Shown in pieces: positions 1-5,685 of a DNA stretch of 7,513 nucleotides (position 1 is its first letter; each line of letters starts with the position of its first letter). The DNA lies in NCBI GenBank assembly GCA_002344975.1, contig DDUV01000052.1, positions 61,237 through 68,749 of the forward strand. The letters run 5' to 3'. This DNA comes from Saprospiraceae bacterium UBA2329 (GTDB lineage Bacteria > Bacteroidota > Bacteroidia > Chitinophagales > Saprospiraceae). The notes under the pieces were generated by a model. The model ran no database searches, was not told the DNA's origin, and saw only the letters and a list, made by a program, of their open reading frames with translations. The translations under genes and the position numbers were made by a program.

Positions 1-14
1 CGAGGTCGTCATAT

Positions 15-32
15 CATTTGATGCATTTGATG
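15..32. repeat. Tandem 9-bp repeat CATTTGATG x2
   Basis: CATTTGATG occurs at 15-23 and again at 24-32 with no gap. A degenerate third unit beginning CGTTTG follows. The function is unknown, and the array may continue to the left of the window. Confidence 0.6.
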
Positions 33-140
33 CGTTTGCCCTGGGGTTTCGCAGGATGAAACGGGCCGGCTGCAACCACGCAGGGCGTGGCATAAGCTGC
101 AAGCCGCGTTCCCTCGCGCTGCGCCACGATGGAGGCGTGG

Positions 141-189
141 TTCGCGGAAATTCGCGCCCTTCGCTAAAATTCGCTTTCAAAATTTTCGC
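141..189. repeat. Five phased TTCGC pentamers
   Basis: TTCGC occurs at 141, 151, 160, 170 and 185, giving spacings of 10, 9, 10 and 15 bases. The first four are close to one helical turn apart. They are interleaved with A/T stretches (AAA, AAAA). This could be an eroded short tandem repeat, or sites presented on one face of the DNA. There is no evidence of function beyond the spacing. Confidence 0.45.
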
Positions 190-242
190 GTTTCCGGTTC
201 AAGGTTTCGGGTTGGAACGGCTGCCAGCTACTGGCTGCAAGC

Positions 243-315
243 CGCGCTTAGCACCGCATACCGAGAACCGCCCACCGAACTCTCGCGCTTAGCACCGCCG
301 ACCGCATACCGCATA
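243..315. repeat. Direct repeats CGCGCTTAGCACCGC (x2) and CCGCATA (x3)
   Basis: The 15-mer CGCGCTTAGCACCGC is exactly repeated at 243-257 and 284-298. ACCGCATACC is repeated at 253-262 and 301-310, and CCGCATA occurs at 254, 302 and 309. The arrangement looks like a degenerate, partly duplicated intergenic repeat. It lacks the regular repeat/spacer lengths of a CRISPR array. Confidence 0.65.
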
Positions 316-357
316 CTGGTACCCCCTTCACCAAGCTGGAGAAAACTGCCCCGCAAG

Positions 358-765
358 TCAGGCCGGGTACTCCACGAAATTGCGGGGAGTTTCGTAGAGG
401 CGCACCTGAAGATCGTAGCGCTCGTCTAAGCGGCGGCGCAGCAGATTCCAGATGACGAAGCAAATATGCTCGGCGCTGGGAATGAGGTTTTTAAACTCCT
501 CGGTATCCAAATTGAGGTTTTTGTGATCGAAACGAAGCTCCACTTCTTCGTAGATGATGTCGCGCAGCAGGCCCAGATCAATCAGATAGCCGGTTTGGGG
601 GTCCACCTCGCCGGCTACACGCACTTCCAATTCGTAATTGTGACCGTGATAGTTGGGGTTGTTGCACAGGCCGAAGACCTCGCGGTTTTTTTCGTCCGAC
701 CAGTCGGGGTTGTGCAGGCGGTGCGCGGCGTTGAAATGGGCTTTGCGATAAGCGGCAACTCTCAT
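358..765 (-). CDS. queD: 6-carboxytetrahydropterin synthase / 6-pyruvoyltetrahydropterin synthase family protein
   Basis: This is a 135-residue cytosolic enzyme of the PTPS/QueD fold, which converts dihydroneopterin triphosphate either to 6-carboxytetrahydropterin (queuosine/preQ0 route) or to 6-pyruvoyltetrahydropterin. Zinc ligands are H15 (in FNAAHRL), H40 and H42 (in HGH). The catalytic Cys, Asp and His are C34, D80 and H81, and the pterin-anchoring Glu is E125 (in YET). The Cys-to-HGH spacing is C-x5-HGH (CNNPNYHGHNY), as in animal PTPS, rather than the C-x3-HGH of E. coli QueD. The start is placed at the ATG at 765, because this puts the N-terminal strand MRVAAYRKAHFNAAH at the family's usual position. 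An in-frame ATG at 819 would add 18 unlikely residues. The leader is A-rich (AAAAAAGAAAAAC) with no Shine-Dalgarno site, as is common in Bacteroidota. No other queuosine or folate gene is in the window, so the pathway assignment rests on family alone. The gene is divergent from the reductase at 914. Confidence 0.9.
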   Translation of the reverse strand: MRVAAYRKAHFNAAHRLHNPDWSDEKNREVFGLCNNPNYHGHNYELEVRVAGEVDPQTGYLIDLGLLRDIIYEEVELRFDHKNLNLDTEEFKNLIPSAEHICFVIWNLLRRRLDERYDLQVRLYETPRNFVEYPA

Positions 766-842
766 GTTTTTCTTTTTTGCATTGCAAACAGATGACCCGC
801 CGGATGGTTGTAGATGCACGGCTAAGGGAAAAGTTATTTGCC

Positions 843-874
843 TTGCGCAATGTGGGCGCCGTGCCGTACCTTTG
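843..874 (+). promoter_or_regulatory. Candidate Bacteroidota-type promoter for the PaaE-like reductase gene
   Basis: TACCTTTG at 867-874 is a perfect match to the Bacteroidota -7 consensus TAnnTTTG. A TTG at 843-845 lies 21 bases upstream as a -33 element. That TTG is part of the 8-bp palindrome TTGCGCAA (843-850), which could also be an operator. Transcription would start near 880, leaving a leader of about 30 bases before the ATG at 914. The element is recognised by sequence only. Confidence 0.5.
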
Positions 875-913
875 CCGCCCGAAATCGCATCGCATCAACC
901 ACACACTATATAT

Positions 914-2014
914 ATGAGCAAGATGTTTCACTCGCTGCGCGTCAAAGAGGTCGTGAAAGAAACCTCCGACACTGCTACGCTGGTCTTCGAAATCCCGCAG
1001 GAACTCACAGAAACCTTCCAATATACGCAGGGGCAATATCTCACCCTTCGCTTGAGTATCAACGGCAAAGAGCAACGCCGCTCGTACTCCATGTGCAGCA
1101 GCCCTTTGGAAAAAGACATTGCCGTGACGGTGAAAAGAGTGAAAAACGGCGTCGTGTCCAACTACCTCAACGACCGCGTTCAAGCCGGTAACATGCTCGA
1201 CGTGATGGAGCCGGAGGGCCGCTTCTTCACGCCGCTCGACCCCGATAATCGCAAAACGTACTATCTCTTCGGTGCGGGCAGCGGCATCACGCCCTTGTTT
1301 TCGATTCTCAAAACGGCGCTGGAGCAGGAGCCGCAGAGTTTTGTTCACCTGCTGTATGGCAACCGCAGCGAAGACAGCATTATTTTCAAAAATCAGTTGG
1401 ATGCGCTGCAACGCCGCTACGACGGGCAGTTCACCGTGGACTACATCCTCAGCAAGCCCAAACGCGACAAACCCGGCGGCCTGGCAGGTCTGTTCAGCAA
1501 GGGCACGCTTTCCTGGCAGGGCAAAACCGGCCGCATCAATGCCGTGGAAGTGAATAAGTTTTTGGAGGAACACCCGCTGCGCAACAAAAACGCCGAGTAC
1601 TTCATCTGCGGCCCCGGCGACCTCATTGACGCAGTGGAAAAATCACTCTTGGAAAAGGGCATTGACAAAAAACACATACACGCCGAGCGCTTCGTTTCTA
1701 CCCACATTGCCGAGGCCGACCGCATACAGGGCGTGGGCGGAGCAGAGGTAGCCGTGCAACTCAACGGCAAAACCGTCAGCATCAACGTGCCGGCGGGCAA
1801 AACCATCCTTGACGTGCTGATTGATAAAAAACACAATCCGCCGTACTCCTGCACTTCGGGCGCCTGCTCTACCTGCATCGCCAAAGTGACGGAGGGCAGC
1901 GTAAAAATGGATGTGTGCTACGCCTTAGACGAGGACGAGGTGGCACAGGGCTTTATCCTCACCTGCCAGGCGCATCCTACTACGCCCAAAGTGGCGGTTA
2001 CGTTTGATGTGTGA
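914..2014 (+). CDS. PaaE-like FAD/NAD(P)/[2Fe-2S] oxidoreductase (ferredoxin--NADP reductase family)
   Basis: This is a 366-residue soluble electron-transfer flavoprotein. In order it has an FAD-binding barrel (about 1-110) with the R-x-Y-S flavin motif at R56-S59, an NAD(P)-binding domain (about 113-265) with GAGSGITP at 120-127 and CGPG at 232-235, and a C-terminal plant-type [2Fe-2S] domain (about 275-366). The cluster ligands C313, C318, C321 and C351 fit C-x4-C-x2-C-x29-C. This domain order and length match PaaE, the reductase subunit of phenylacetyl-CoA epoxidase, which passes electrons from NADPH to a di-iron oxygenase. No paaABCD gene is present, so the partner is unknown, and a stand-alone ferredoxin-type reductase is possible. 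A Lys/Gly-rich stretch at about 181-205 is an insertion in the NAD(P) domain. The start is the ATG at 914, just after the candidate promoter and followed by a typical N-terminal strand. The in-frame ATG at 764 would add 50 residues that do not resemble the family. The gene converges with the DJ-1-like gene, with 11 bases between stops. Confidence 0.88.
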   Translation: MSKMFHSLRVKEVVKETSDTATLVFEIPQELTETFQYTQGQYLTLRLSINGKEQRRSYSMCSSPLEKDIAVTVKRVKNGVVSNYLNDRVQAGNMLDVMEPEGRFFTPLDPDNRKTYYLFGAGSGITPLFSILKTALEQEPQSFVHLLYGNRSEDSIIFKNQLDALQRRYDGQFTVDYILSKPKRDKPGGLAGLFSKGTLSWQGKTGRINAVEVNKFLEEHPLRNKNAEYFICGPGDLIDAVEKSLLEKGIDKKHIHAERFVSTHIAEADRIQGVGGAEVAVQLNGKTVSINVPAGKTILDVLIDKKHNPPYSCTSGACSTCIAKVTEGSVKMDVCYALDEDEVAQGFILTCQAHPTTPKVAVTFDV

Positions 2015-2026
2015 GGCTTCTCTCAC
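2011..2026. terminator. Small hairpin at the convergent gene junction
   Basis: GTGAG (2011-2015) and CTCAC (2022-2026) form a 5-bp inverted repeat with a 6-base loop. It covers the reductase stop codon and abuts the stop codon of the minus-strand gene. Neither side has a U-run, so intrinsic termination is doubtful. It may act as a weak bidirectional barrier or be a chance match. Confidence 0.25.
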
Positions 2027-2886
2027 TAACGGTTCTCTAAGCTGTCTATCAGCGGTTGTACGCCTGCATCGTACATAGACTTCATCATCCAGTACACAAC
2101 TTTGCCTGTTTTTTCAGGCGTTCCACCAGAGATGGGCGGGGCGGGGTCGTATTCCATGTCCAACATGACGGCCTGGGTGTAACGCTTGCCCCAAATATCG
2201 TGCATTACGGCCAGCGACATATCCATGCCGGCCGTCACACCGGCTGAAGTCCAATATTTGCCGTCTTGAGTGAATCGTTCGTTGGTGAATGTAGCGCCAT
2301 ATTTCTTCAGCATCTCTTCGGCGCGATACCAGTTGGTGGTAGCTTTTTTGCCTTGCAGCAATCCTGCCGCTCCCAAAACCCAGGCGCCGGTGCATACCGA
2401 TGTGGTGTATTGAGTGGTGCTGTCAATTTGCCTTATCCATAGCAAAACCTTGTCGTTGTAGGCGGTTTCAATGGTACCTCTTGCTCCGCCGGGAATGACC
2501 AAAATGTCCAATTGGGACACAGAATCAATGAAGTTGTCGGGTACAATGACGGTGCCCATAGCGGTGCGGATATTGCCGGGCTGGATGGCGATGAGCTGCG
2601 TGCGGGCGCCCATGCTTTGGCCGAAAACATACTTCGGCCCCATCATATCCAAATCATTGACACCGTCATAAACGAGGATGCCGATGTTCCGTATTTGGTG
2701 TTTGGGTTTTCCCAAAACCAGGTCCATCACCATGCTGTGATTTTCTTCGGTCACGCCTTCCGGCAAGACTTCCTCCGATGCATTTTCTTCGGTAATGCCT
2801 GTCCTTTCGACAGCCTCCGTTTTGGGCTTGCAGGCACTGAAAGCGAGTAAAAGAACAGCGGCAATGAGAATGTTTAATATTTTCAT
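2026..2886 (-). CDS. DJ-1/PfpI family lipoprotein, isonitrile hydratase-like (GATase1/AraC-type domain)
   Basis: This is a 286-residue predicted lipoprotein. Residues 1-18 form a signal peptide ending in the lipobox FSAC (lipidated C19). A linker follows to about residue 65, then a DJ-1/PfpI domain from about 66 to 250. The nucleophile is C165 in the elbow SVCTGAW, followed by LGAAGLLQGKKATTNW. D80 in NDLDMMGP matches the Asp that assists the Cys in cyclohexyl-isocyanide hydratase, and PGG is at 132-134. The tail motif YDPAPP (246-251) also fits the isonitrile hydratase/AraC-associated subfamily. No helix-turn-helix is present, so this is not a regulator. Isonitrile hydratases convert R-NC to N-formamides, but activity here is inferred only. 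Export as a lipoprotein is unusual for the family. Its ATG overlaps the stop of the PepSY gene (TAATG), implying translational coupling. It is the last gene of the minus-strand cluster. Confidence 0.82.
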   Translation of the reverse strand: MKILNILIAAVLLLAFSACKPKTEAVERTGITEENASEEVLPEGVTEENHSMVMDLVLGKPKHQIRNIGILVYDGVNDLDMMGPKYVFGQSMGARTQLIAIQPGNIRTAMGTVIVPDNFIDSVSQLDILVIPGGARGTIETAYNDKVLLWIRQIDSTTQYTTSVCTGAWVLGAAGLLQGKKATTNWYRAEEMLKKYGATFTNERFTQDGKYWTSAGVTAGMDMSLAVMHDIWGKRYTQAVMLDMEYDPAPPISGGTPEKTGKVVYWMMKSMYDAGVQPLIDSLENR

Positions 2887-3620
2887 TATGAATGTTTTGT
2901 ATGTTTTTGGCTAATAAAAAACAAGGCAAATCCCGAAAAAATGGTCATCAGCCCGAACACGGAAAAAGCTCTCAGCAGGGCGTTGTTGAAATCATCCCGC
3001 CCCTGATAGTCCATCGTGTGCAACATCCACAAAAAGTCGAAAATGCGCCATTGGTCGTTGCGAAAACTCTGCACTGTTCCCCACTCGGCGGCCACATATA
3101 CGGTGGTACGGCTCGGCGCGCCAAAGCGAACGGCATAAGCGGGCAGCGGTTTTTCTCGGTATTCGTGGTGGCTGCCGGTGGCTTGCAGGTAGGCGACGGA
3201 TTCCACAGGGCCGGGGTTCAGGAGGCGGCTTTGAGCCAATGATACCGCTTCCTTTTCGCTCAAAGGGCTGCGCCATTGGCCGGTACCCGCATGTACGAGG
3301 CGAACCTTTTTTTTGCTACCTGCCTGATATTGAATCTGGTAATGCGTTTCTCCCAAAATTTCTATCAGGGAGACGGCAGAAATGCCTCCGAAGCTGTCTG
3401 TACGGCTCAAACTCCGGAGCATTTCGCCCAAAGGCGCCAGGCTGTCGGAAACCGGGATGAGGGCCGCTTCTTTCCGAAGGTTTTCGCCGCGAATGTTTTC
3501 AATACGGGTCCAACTGAAATACAGCCCGCCGAGCGTCCAGGCCAAAAATTGCAGTCCCAGTATGACGCCCATAAAACGGTGCGTACGTCGTATGAACCAA
3601 TGTAGTTTTACTTTTTGCAT
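2886..3620 (-). CDS. PepSY domain / PepSY-associated transmembrane protein
   Basis: This is a 244-residue inner-membrane protein. The N-terminal segment RRTHRFMGVILG (11-22) leads into a first membrane helix (about 16-37). The H-R-x-x-G pattern at the helix start is the PepSY_TM signature. A periplasmic part (about 40-210) carries PepSY-like alpha/beta segments, for example SEKEAVSLAQ at 121-130. The segment DFLWMLHTMDYQGRDDFNN at 195-213 resembles a conserved pre-membrane block of these proteins. A second helix spans about 215-237, and the tail is short and basic. Family relatives occur beside metal-uptake and metal-reduction genes. The biochemical role here is unknown. The preferred start is the ATG at 3620. 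An alternative ATG at 3683 overlaps the stop of the upstream gene as ATGA and would add 21 residues (see findings). It overlaps the DJ-1-like gene by one base (TAATG). Confidence 0.78.
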   Translation of the reverse strand: MQKVKLHWFIRRTHRFMGVILGLQFLAWTLGGLYFSWTRIENIRGENLRKEAALIPVSDSLAPLGEMLRSLSRTDSFGGISAVSLIEILGETHYQIQYQAGSKKKVRLVHAGTGQWRSPLSEKEAVSLAQSRLLNPGPVESVAYLQATGSHHEYREKPLPAYAVRFGAPSRTTVYVAAEWGTVQSFRNDQWRIFDFLWMLHTMDYQGRDDFNNALLRAFSVFGLMTIFSGFALFFISQKHTKHS

Positions 3621-3634
3621 AGGATGAGAGGTGT

Positions 3635-3667
3635 AAAAAAGGGAGCCGACCCATTGGCCGGCCCCTT
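3635..3667 (-). terminator. Rho-independent terminator-like hairpin with U6 tract
   Basis: Read on the minus strand, AAGGGGCCG (3667-3659) pairs with CGGC-T-CCCTT (3648-3639). This gives a 9-bp GC-rich stem with one bulged T and a 10-base loop. The 3' side runs into a six-T tract (3640-3635). It begins 13 bases after the stop of the four-helix gene and ends 15 bases before the PepSY ATG. It should end most transcripts from the upstream genes, or act as a read-through attenuator for the last two genes. Confidence 0.65.
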
Positions 3668-3675
3668 CAAATATA
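3668..3675 (-). promoter_or_regulatory. Candidate -7 promoter element for the PepSY/DJ-1 gene pair
   Basis: On the minus strand this reads TATATTTG, a perfect TAnnTTTG element. It lies in the gap between the four-helix gene (stop at 3680) and the PepSY gene. Transcription would start about 5-8 bases downstream, inside the 5' arm of the terminator hairpin. I find no good TTG at the expected -33 distance, so the promoter is tentative. Confidence 0.35.
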
Positions 3676-3679
3676 ACTA

Positions 3680-4141
3680 TCATGCATAAAATTGCATCTC
3701 CAGACGCGCCCGCTTCTTCCGACTGTCGAACAACAGCCAGACAACGAACGCATTAAAAATCAAATAAGCAACCGCCTCCGGTATTCCTTTAAAAAGGCTC
3801 ATCGGAAACCCGCTTTCCCAGATTTCATGGGTCAGTTTGTACGCGTAATACTGCGACACGAGCAAATAACCGTCCAACAGCAGGAAGCCGGCATACAATA
3901 CGGCCGCAGCCCAGATATACCCAGCCCGGCCCGATGACCAGAGCTGCCAGGCGCCAAAGCCCCAGAACAGAAGCGACACAGCCCGCAACATGCCGAGAAA
4001 CATGGAGCTGTCGCGCAAATAGATCAGAGTGGCCTCTGCCGGAAAAAACTCAGGGTTGCTCCACACCTGAATACGCAGGTACAGCCAGATGCCGAAAACG
4101 GCGGCGGCCAATATCAGCAGCGGGAAAAACAGCTTTTTCAT
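3680..4141 (-). CDS. Four-helix integral membrane protein of unknown function
   Basis: I do not recognise this 153-residue protein. Hydrophobic segments at about 3-22, 46-68, 75-97 and 122-138 suggest four membrane helices with a basic C-terminal tail (RKKRAR at 141-146), consistent with the inner membrane. The loop between helices 1 and 2 (about 25-45) and the Tyr-rich segment SQYYAYKL (96-103) are the main polar parts. No metal-binding Cys or His cluster is visible. The start is the ATG at 4141 (MKKLFF), and an in-frame ATG at 4168 would overlap the preceding gene's 3' end. The gene follows the His-rich lipoprotein by 11 bases, so co-transcription with the mbnP/mbnH group is likely. A terminator-like hairpin follows it. 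Confidence 0.72.
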   Translation of the reverse strand: MKKLFFPLLILAAAVFGIWLYLRIQVWSNPEFFPAEATLIYLRDSSMFLGMLRAVSLLFWGFGAWQLWSSGRAGYIWAAAVLYAGFLLLDGYLLVSQYYAYKLTHEIWESGFPMSLFKGIPEAVAYLIFNAFVVWLLFDSRKKRARLEMQFYA

Positions 4142-4152
4142 GGCGGTGCATT

Positions 4153-4551
4153 TTAGTTGGGATGGCAATGGAATTCAACTGTGGCGGTCTTGGTTTCGCT
4201 GCTTGTGTGATCCAAGGCCACTTTCACCTCCAGCACTACGTCTGTGTGGGCAGTTACGTTGTTCACCCATTGTTCGCGGATTTGGAGAGAGGTGCCGTGC
4301 GTATGCTCGTCGGTGGTGTACAGTACCGTGTTGTCGGATTTCTTTTTCAAAGTAATTTCCCAGCCGTGCAATTCCTCTTCGGAAGTAATATCGGCCTGAA
4401 TGGACACGGTCTGATTGAGCGAGAAGGTTTGGCCGGCGGTGGGCGAGAGGATGGTGATTTCTGCCTCGTGGTCGTGCTTGTCTTTTTCGCAGGCAAAGAA
4501 AGACATGCCGGTAGCCAGCGCGAGGAGTGCGAGAAGAAGTGATTTTTTCAT
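4153..4551 (-). CDS. Small His-rich lipoprotein with Ig-like fold, putative metal binder
   Basis: This is a 132-residue predicted lipoprotein with signal peptide 1-20 and lipobox FFAC (C21). The mature part is short and beta-rich. It opens with the pattern ITILSPTAGQTFSLNQTVSI (32-51), typical of Ig-like or DUF4625-type Bacteroidota lipoproteins, although the family assignment is tentative. Nine histidines are clustered: H26 and H28 (KHDH) beside the lipid anchor, H62, H83 and H85 (HTH), H102, H115, and H128 and H130 around C129 in the terminal HCHPN. This distribution suggests binding of copper or another transition metal, which is inference only. It starts 14 bases after the mbnH-like stop, and the four-helix gene follows 11 bases later. 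The pre-start sequence AATCAACAACAACC has no Shine-Dalgarno site. Confidence 0.8.
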   Translation of the reverse strand: MKKSLLLALLALATGMSFFACEKDKHDHEAEITILSPTAGQTFSLNQTVSIQADITSEEELHGWEITLKKKSDNTVLYTTDEHTHGTSLQIREQWVNNVTAHTDVVLEVKVALDHTSSETKTATVEFHCHPN

Positions 4552-4565
4552 GGTTGTTGTTGATT

Positions 4566-5609
4566 TTAATGAAATTCAGAAAGTTCTTTTTTGCTCAGGA
4601 ATTCGTGGTCGGTCAGGGTATGCAGGAAGGCGATGATGTTGCTTTTTTCTGTGGCCGTGAGTTCTACACCGAGCCGCCCGCCCGACTTCAGGGCCGGATC
4701 GAGGGTGGGGCTGTCGGCAACCCCGGATGCGTAAAAATCGAGTACGGCTTCCAGATTGCGGAAGCGCCCGTCGTGCATGTATGGGCGGGTCACTTCCACA
4801 TTGCGCAGGCTGGGCACCTTGAATTGATAGCGGTGCTCGTCGTTCAGCGTGATGCGGTGCCGTCCGGTGTCGTCGGCATTGGCAATGGGCAGCCCGTTGT
4901 TGCGGTAGCTGTTGTTGGTAAACAATTCGCCTTCGTGGCAGGAAGCGCATTTTTGGCGAAAGGTTTGCAGGCCGGCTAATTCTTCGGCGTTGAGAGTAGC
5001 GCCCTCGTTGCGGACGTACTTGTCGTATTTCGAGTTGGAGGAGATGCACATCAACTGAAACTGCGATAAGGCTCTGAGGAAGCGATCTGTGGTAATTTCG
5101 GGCGTGCCGAAAGCCGCCGTAAACATGGCGGGGTACTTGTTGTGGCGGCGCAATTTGTCCAGCACATTGGGCATCTGCTCTCCCATTTCATTCTCATTTT
5201 CAATGGGTTGAATAGCAAAAAGGTCTAAGTGAAAAACGCCGCCGTCCCAAAAAAACTCGCGCTCCCAGGCCAGGTTTTGAATGGGCAGGGCATTTCTCAT
5301 GGTGAGCCGGTCGTCAATGCCGTGGCTGAGATCGTGGCCGTGCTGAGTAAAACCGGCAGTTTGCTGATGGCAAAAACCGCAACTGATGCTGCCGTCGCGG
5401 CTCAGGATGCCGTCGTAAAACAAATCCCTGCCCAGTGCGAATCCCGCCGGCGTTACCGGGTTGGCGGCCAGATCATATAGCGGCGCGGGGAAATTGGCCG
5501 GCGTTTCAAAACGAATGTCGGGCAGCGGCTCCGGCTTGTCGGGGTCACAGGCAGTGAGAACAGCTATGCCGCACATCGCAAAAATTACCCCTTTTTTGAG
5601 AAGGCCCAT
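4566..5609 (-). CDS. MbnH/MauG-like di-heme enzyme (cytochrome c peroxidase family lipoprotein)
   Basis: This is a 347-residue exported di-heme protein. The signal peptide ends in the lipobox LTAC (C21), so it is probably membrane-anchored. Two c-type haem sites are present: CGFCH at 77-81 and CASCH at 221-225. The family block FFWDGG is at 119-124 and RPYMHDGR at 275-282. At the position where classical bacterial cytochrome c peroxidases have the distal Met (AVxxM), this protein has Y293 (AVLDFY). That fits MauG and MbnH, which use His/Tyr-ligated haem and form high-valent iron to oxidise a partner protein. The partner is very likely the MbnP family protein encoded immediately upstream, whose Trp would become kynurenine. 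The start is the ATG at 5609, because it begins a clean signal peptide. The longer frame from 5705 would read back through an inverted repeat and into the upstream gene. A classical H2O2-scavenging peroxidase is the alternative. Confidence 0.88.
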   Translation of the reverse strand: MGLLKKGVIFAMCGIAVLTACDPDKPEPLPDIRFETPANFPAPLYDLAANPVTPAGFALGRDLFYDGILSRDGSISCGFCHQQTAGFTQHGHDLSHGIDDRLTMRNALPIQNLAWEREFFWDGGVFHLDLFAIQPIENENEMGEQMPNVLDKLRRHNKYPAMFTAAFGTPEITTDRFLRALSQFQLMCISSNSKYDKYVRNEGATLNAEELAGLQTFRQKCASCHEGELFTNNSYRNNGLPIANADDTGRHRITLNDEHRYQFKVPSLRNVEVTRPYMHDGRFRNLEAVLDFYASGVADSPTLDPALKSGGRLGVELTATEKSNIIAFLHTLTDHEFLSKKELSEFH

Positions 5610-5628
5610 GTGGAAAATATGTTGTAAA

Positions 5629-5660
5629 GTTGTCCGGCAGTTTTGAGGCCGCCGGACAAC
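5629..5660 (-). terminator. Intercistronic inverted repeat between the mbnP-like and mbnH-like genes
   Basis: GTTGTCCGGC (5629-5638) and GCCGGACAAC (5651-5660) are perfect 10-bp inverted arms around a 12-base loop. In the direction of transcription the stem is followed by TTTACAACATATTTTCC, a poor U-tract. It could be a leaky terminator or an mRNA-stabilising 3' hairpin that lets the mbnP-like message accumulate above the mbnH-like one. It lies 25 bases after the mbnP-like stop. Confidence 0.5.
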
Positions 5661-5685
5661 CGAATTGATGGTATAATGGAAAATC

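Larger units (their letters stand above)
1..357. other. Non-coding, repeat-rich region downstream of the queD-like gene
   Basis: No convincing gene lies in these 357 bases. The only ORF of note (56-292, plus) has a low-complexity, Arg/Pro/Gly-rich translation with no recognisable domain. The stretch holds several short direct repeats, listed separately: a CATTTGATG tandem, phased TTCGC pentamers and a CGCGCTTAGCACCGC pair. The 13-mer GCTGCAAGCCGCG also occurs twice, at 96-108 and 234-246. I see no clear terminator hairpin with a U-run for the minus-strand gene that ends at 358. The likely reading is degenerate intergenic repeat sequence. Confidence 0.6.

Noticed and set aside
56..292. 78-residue plus-strand ORF in the repeat-rich region
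   Set aside because: Its composition is Arg/Pro/Gly-rich, it contains the direct repeats, and it has no recognisable domain or promoter.
1..357. CRISPR array or tRNA in the repeat-rich region
   Set aside because: Repeats are few and irregularly spaced, with no constant spacer length, and no cloverleaf or CCA end is visible.
776..788. TTTGC-ATT-GCAAA inverted repeat in the queD-like leader
   Set aside because: The arms are only 5 bp and sit in a T/A-rich leader. There is no riboswitch-like structure (preQ1 motif) around it.
764..913. N-terminal extension of the reductase from the ATG at 764
   Set aside because: The 50 extra residues do not resemble the family and would span the candidate promoter. 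ATG 914 gives the usual N-terminus.
578..1573. 331-residue ORF on the minus strand, antisense to the reductase gene
   Set aside because: It overlaps the queD-like gene in another frame and lies opposite a well-supported flavoprotein. Its translation shows no domain. It is a shadow of codon bias.
4527..4979. 150-residue plus-strand ORF opposite the di-heme enzyme gene
   Set aside because: The opposite strand encodes two CxxCH haem motifs and a full-length family protein, so this is a frame shadow.
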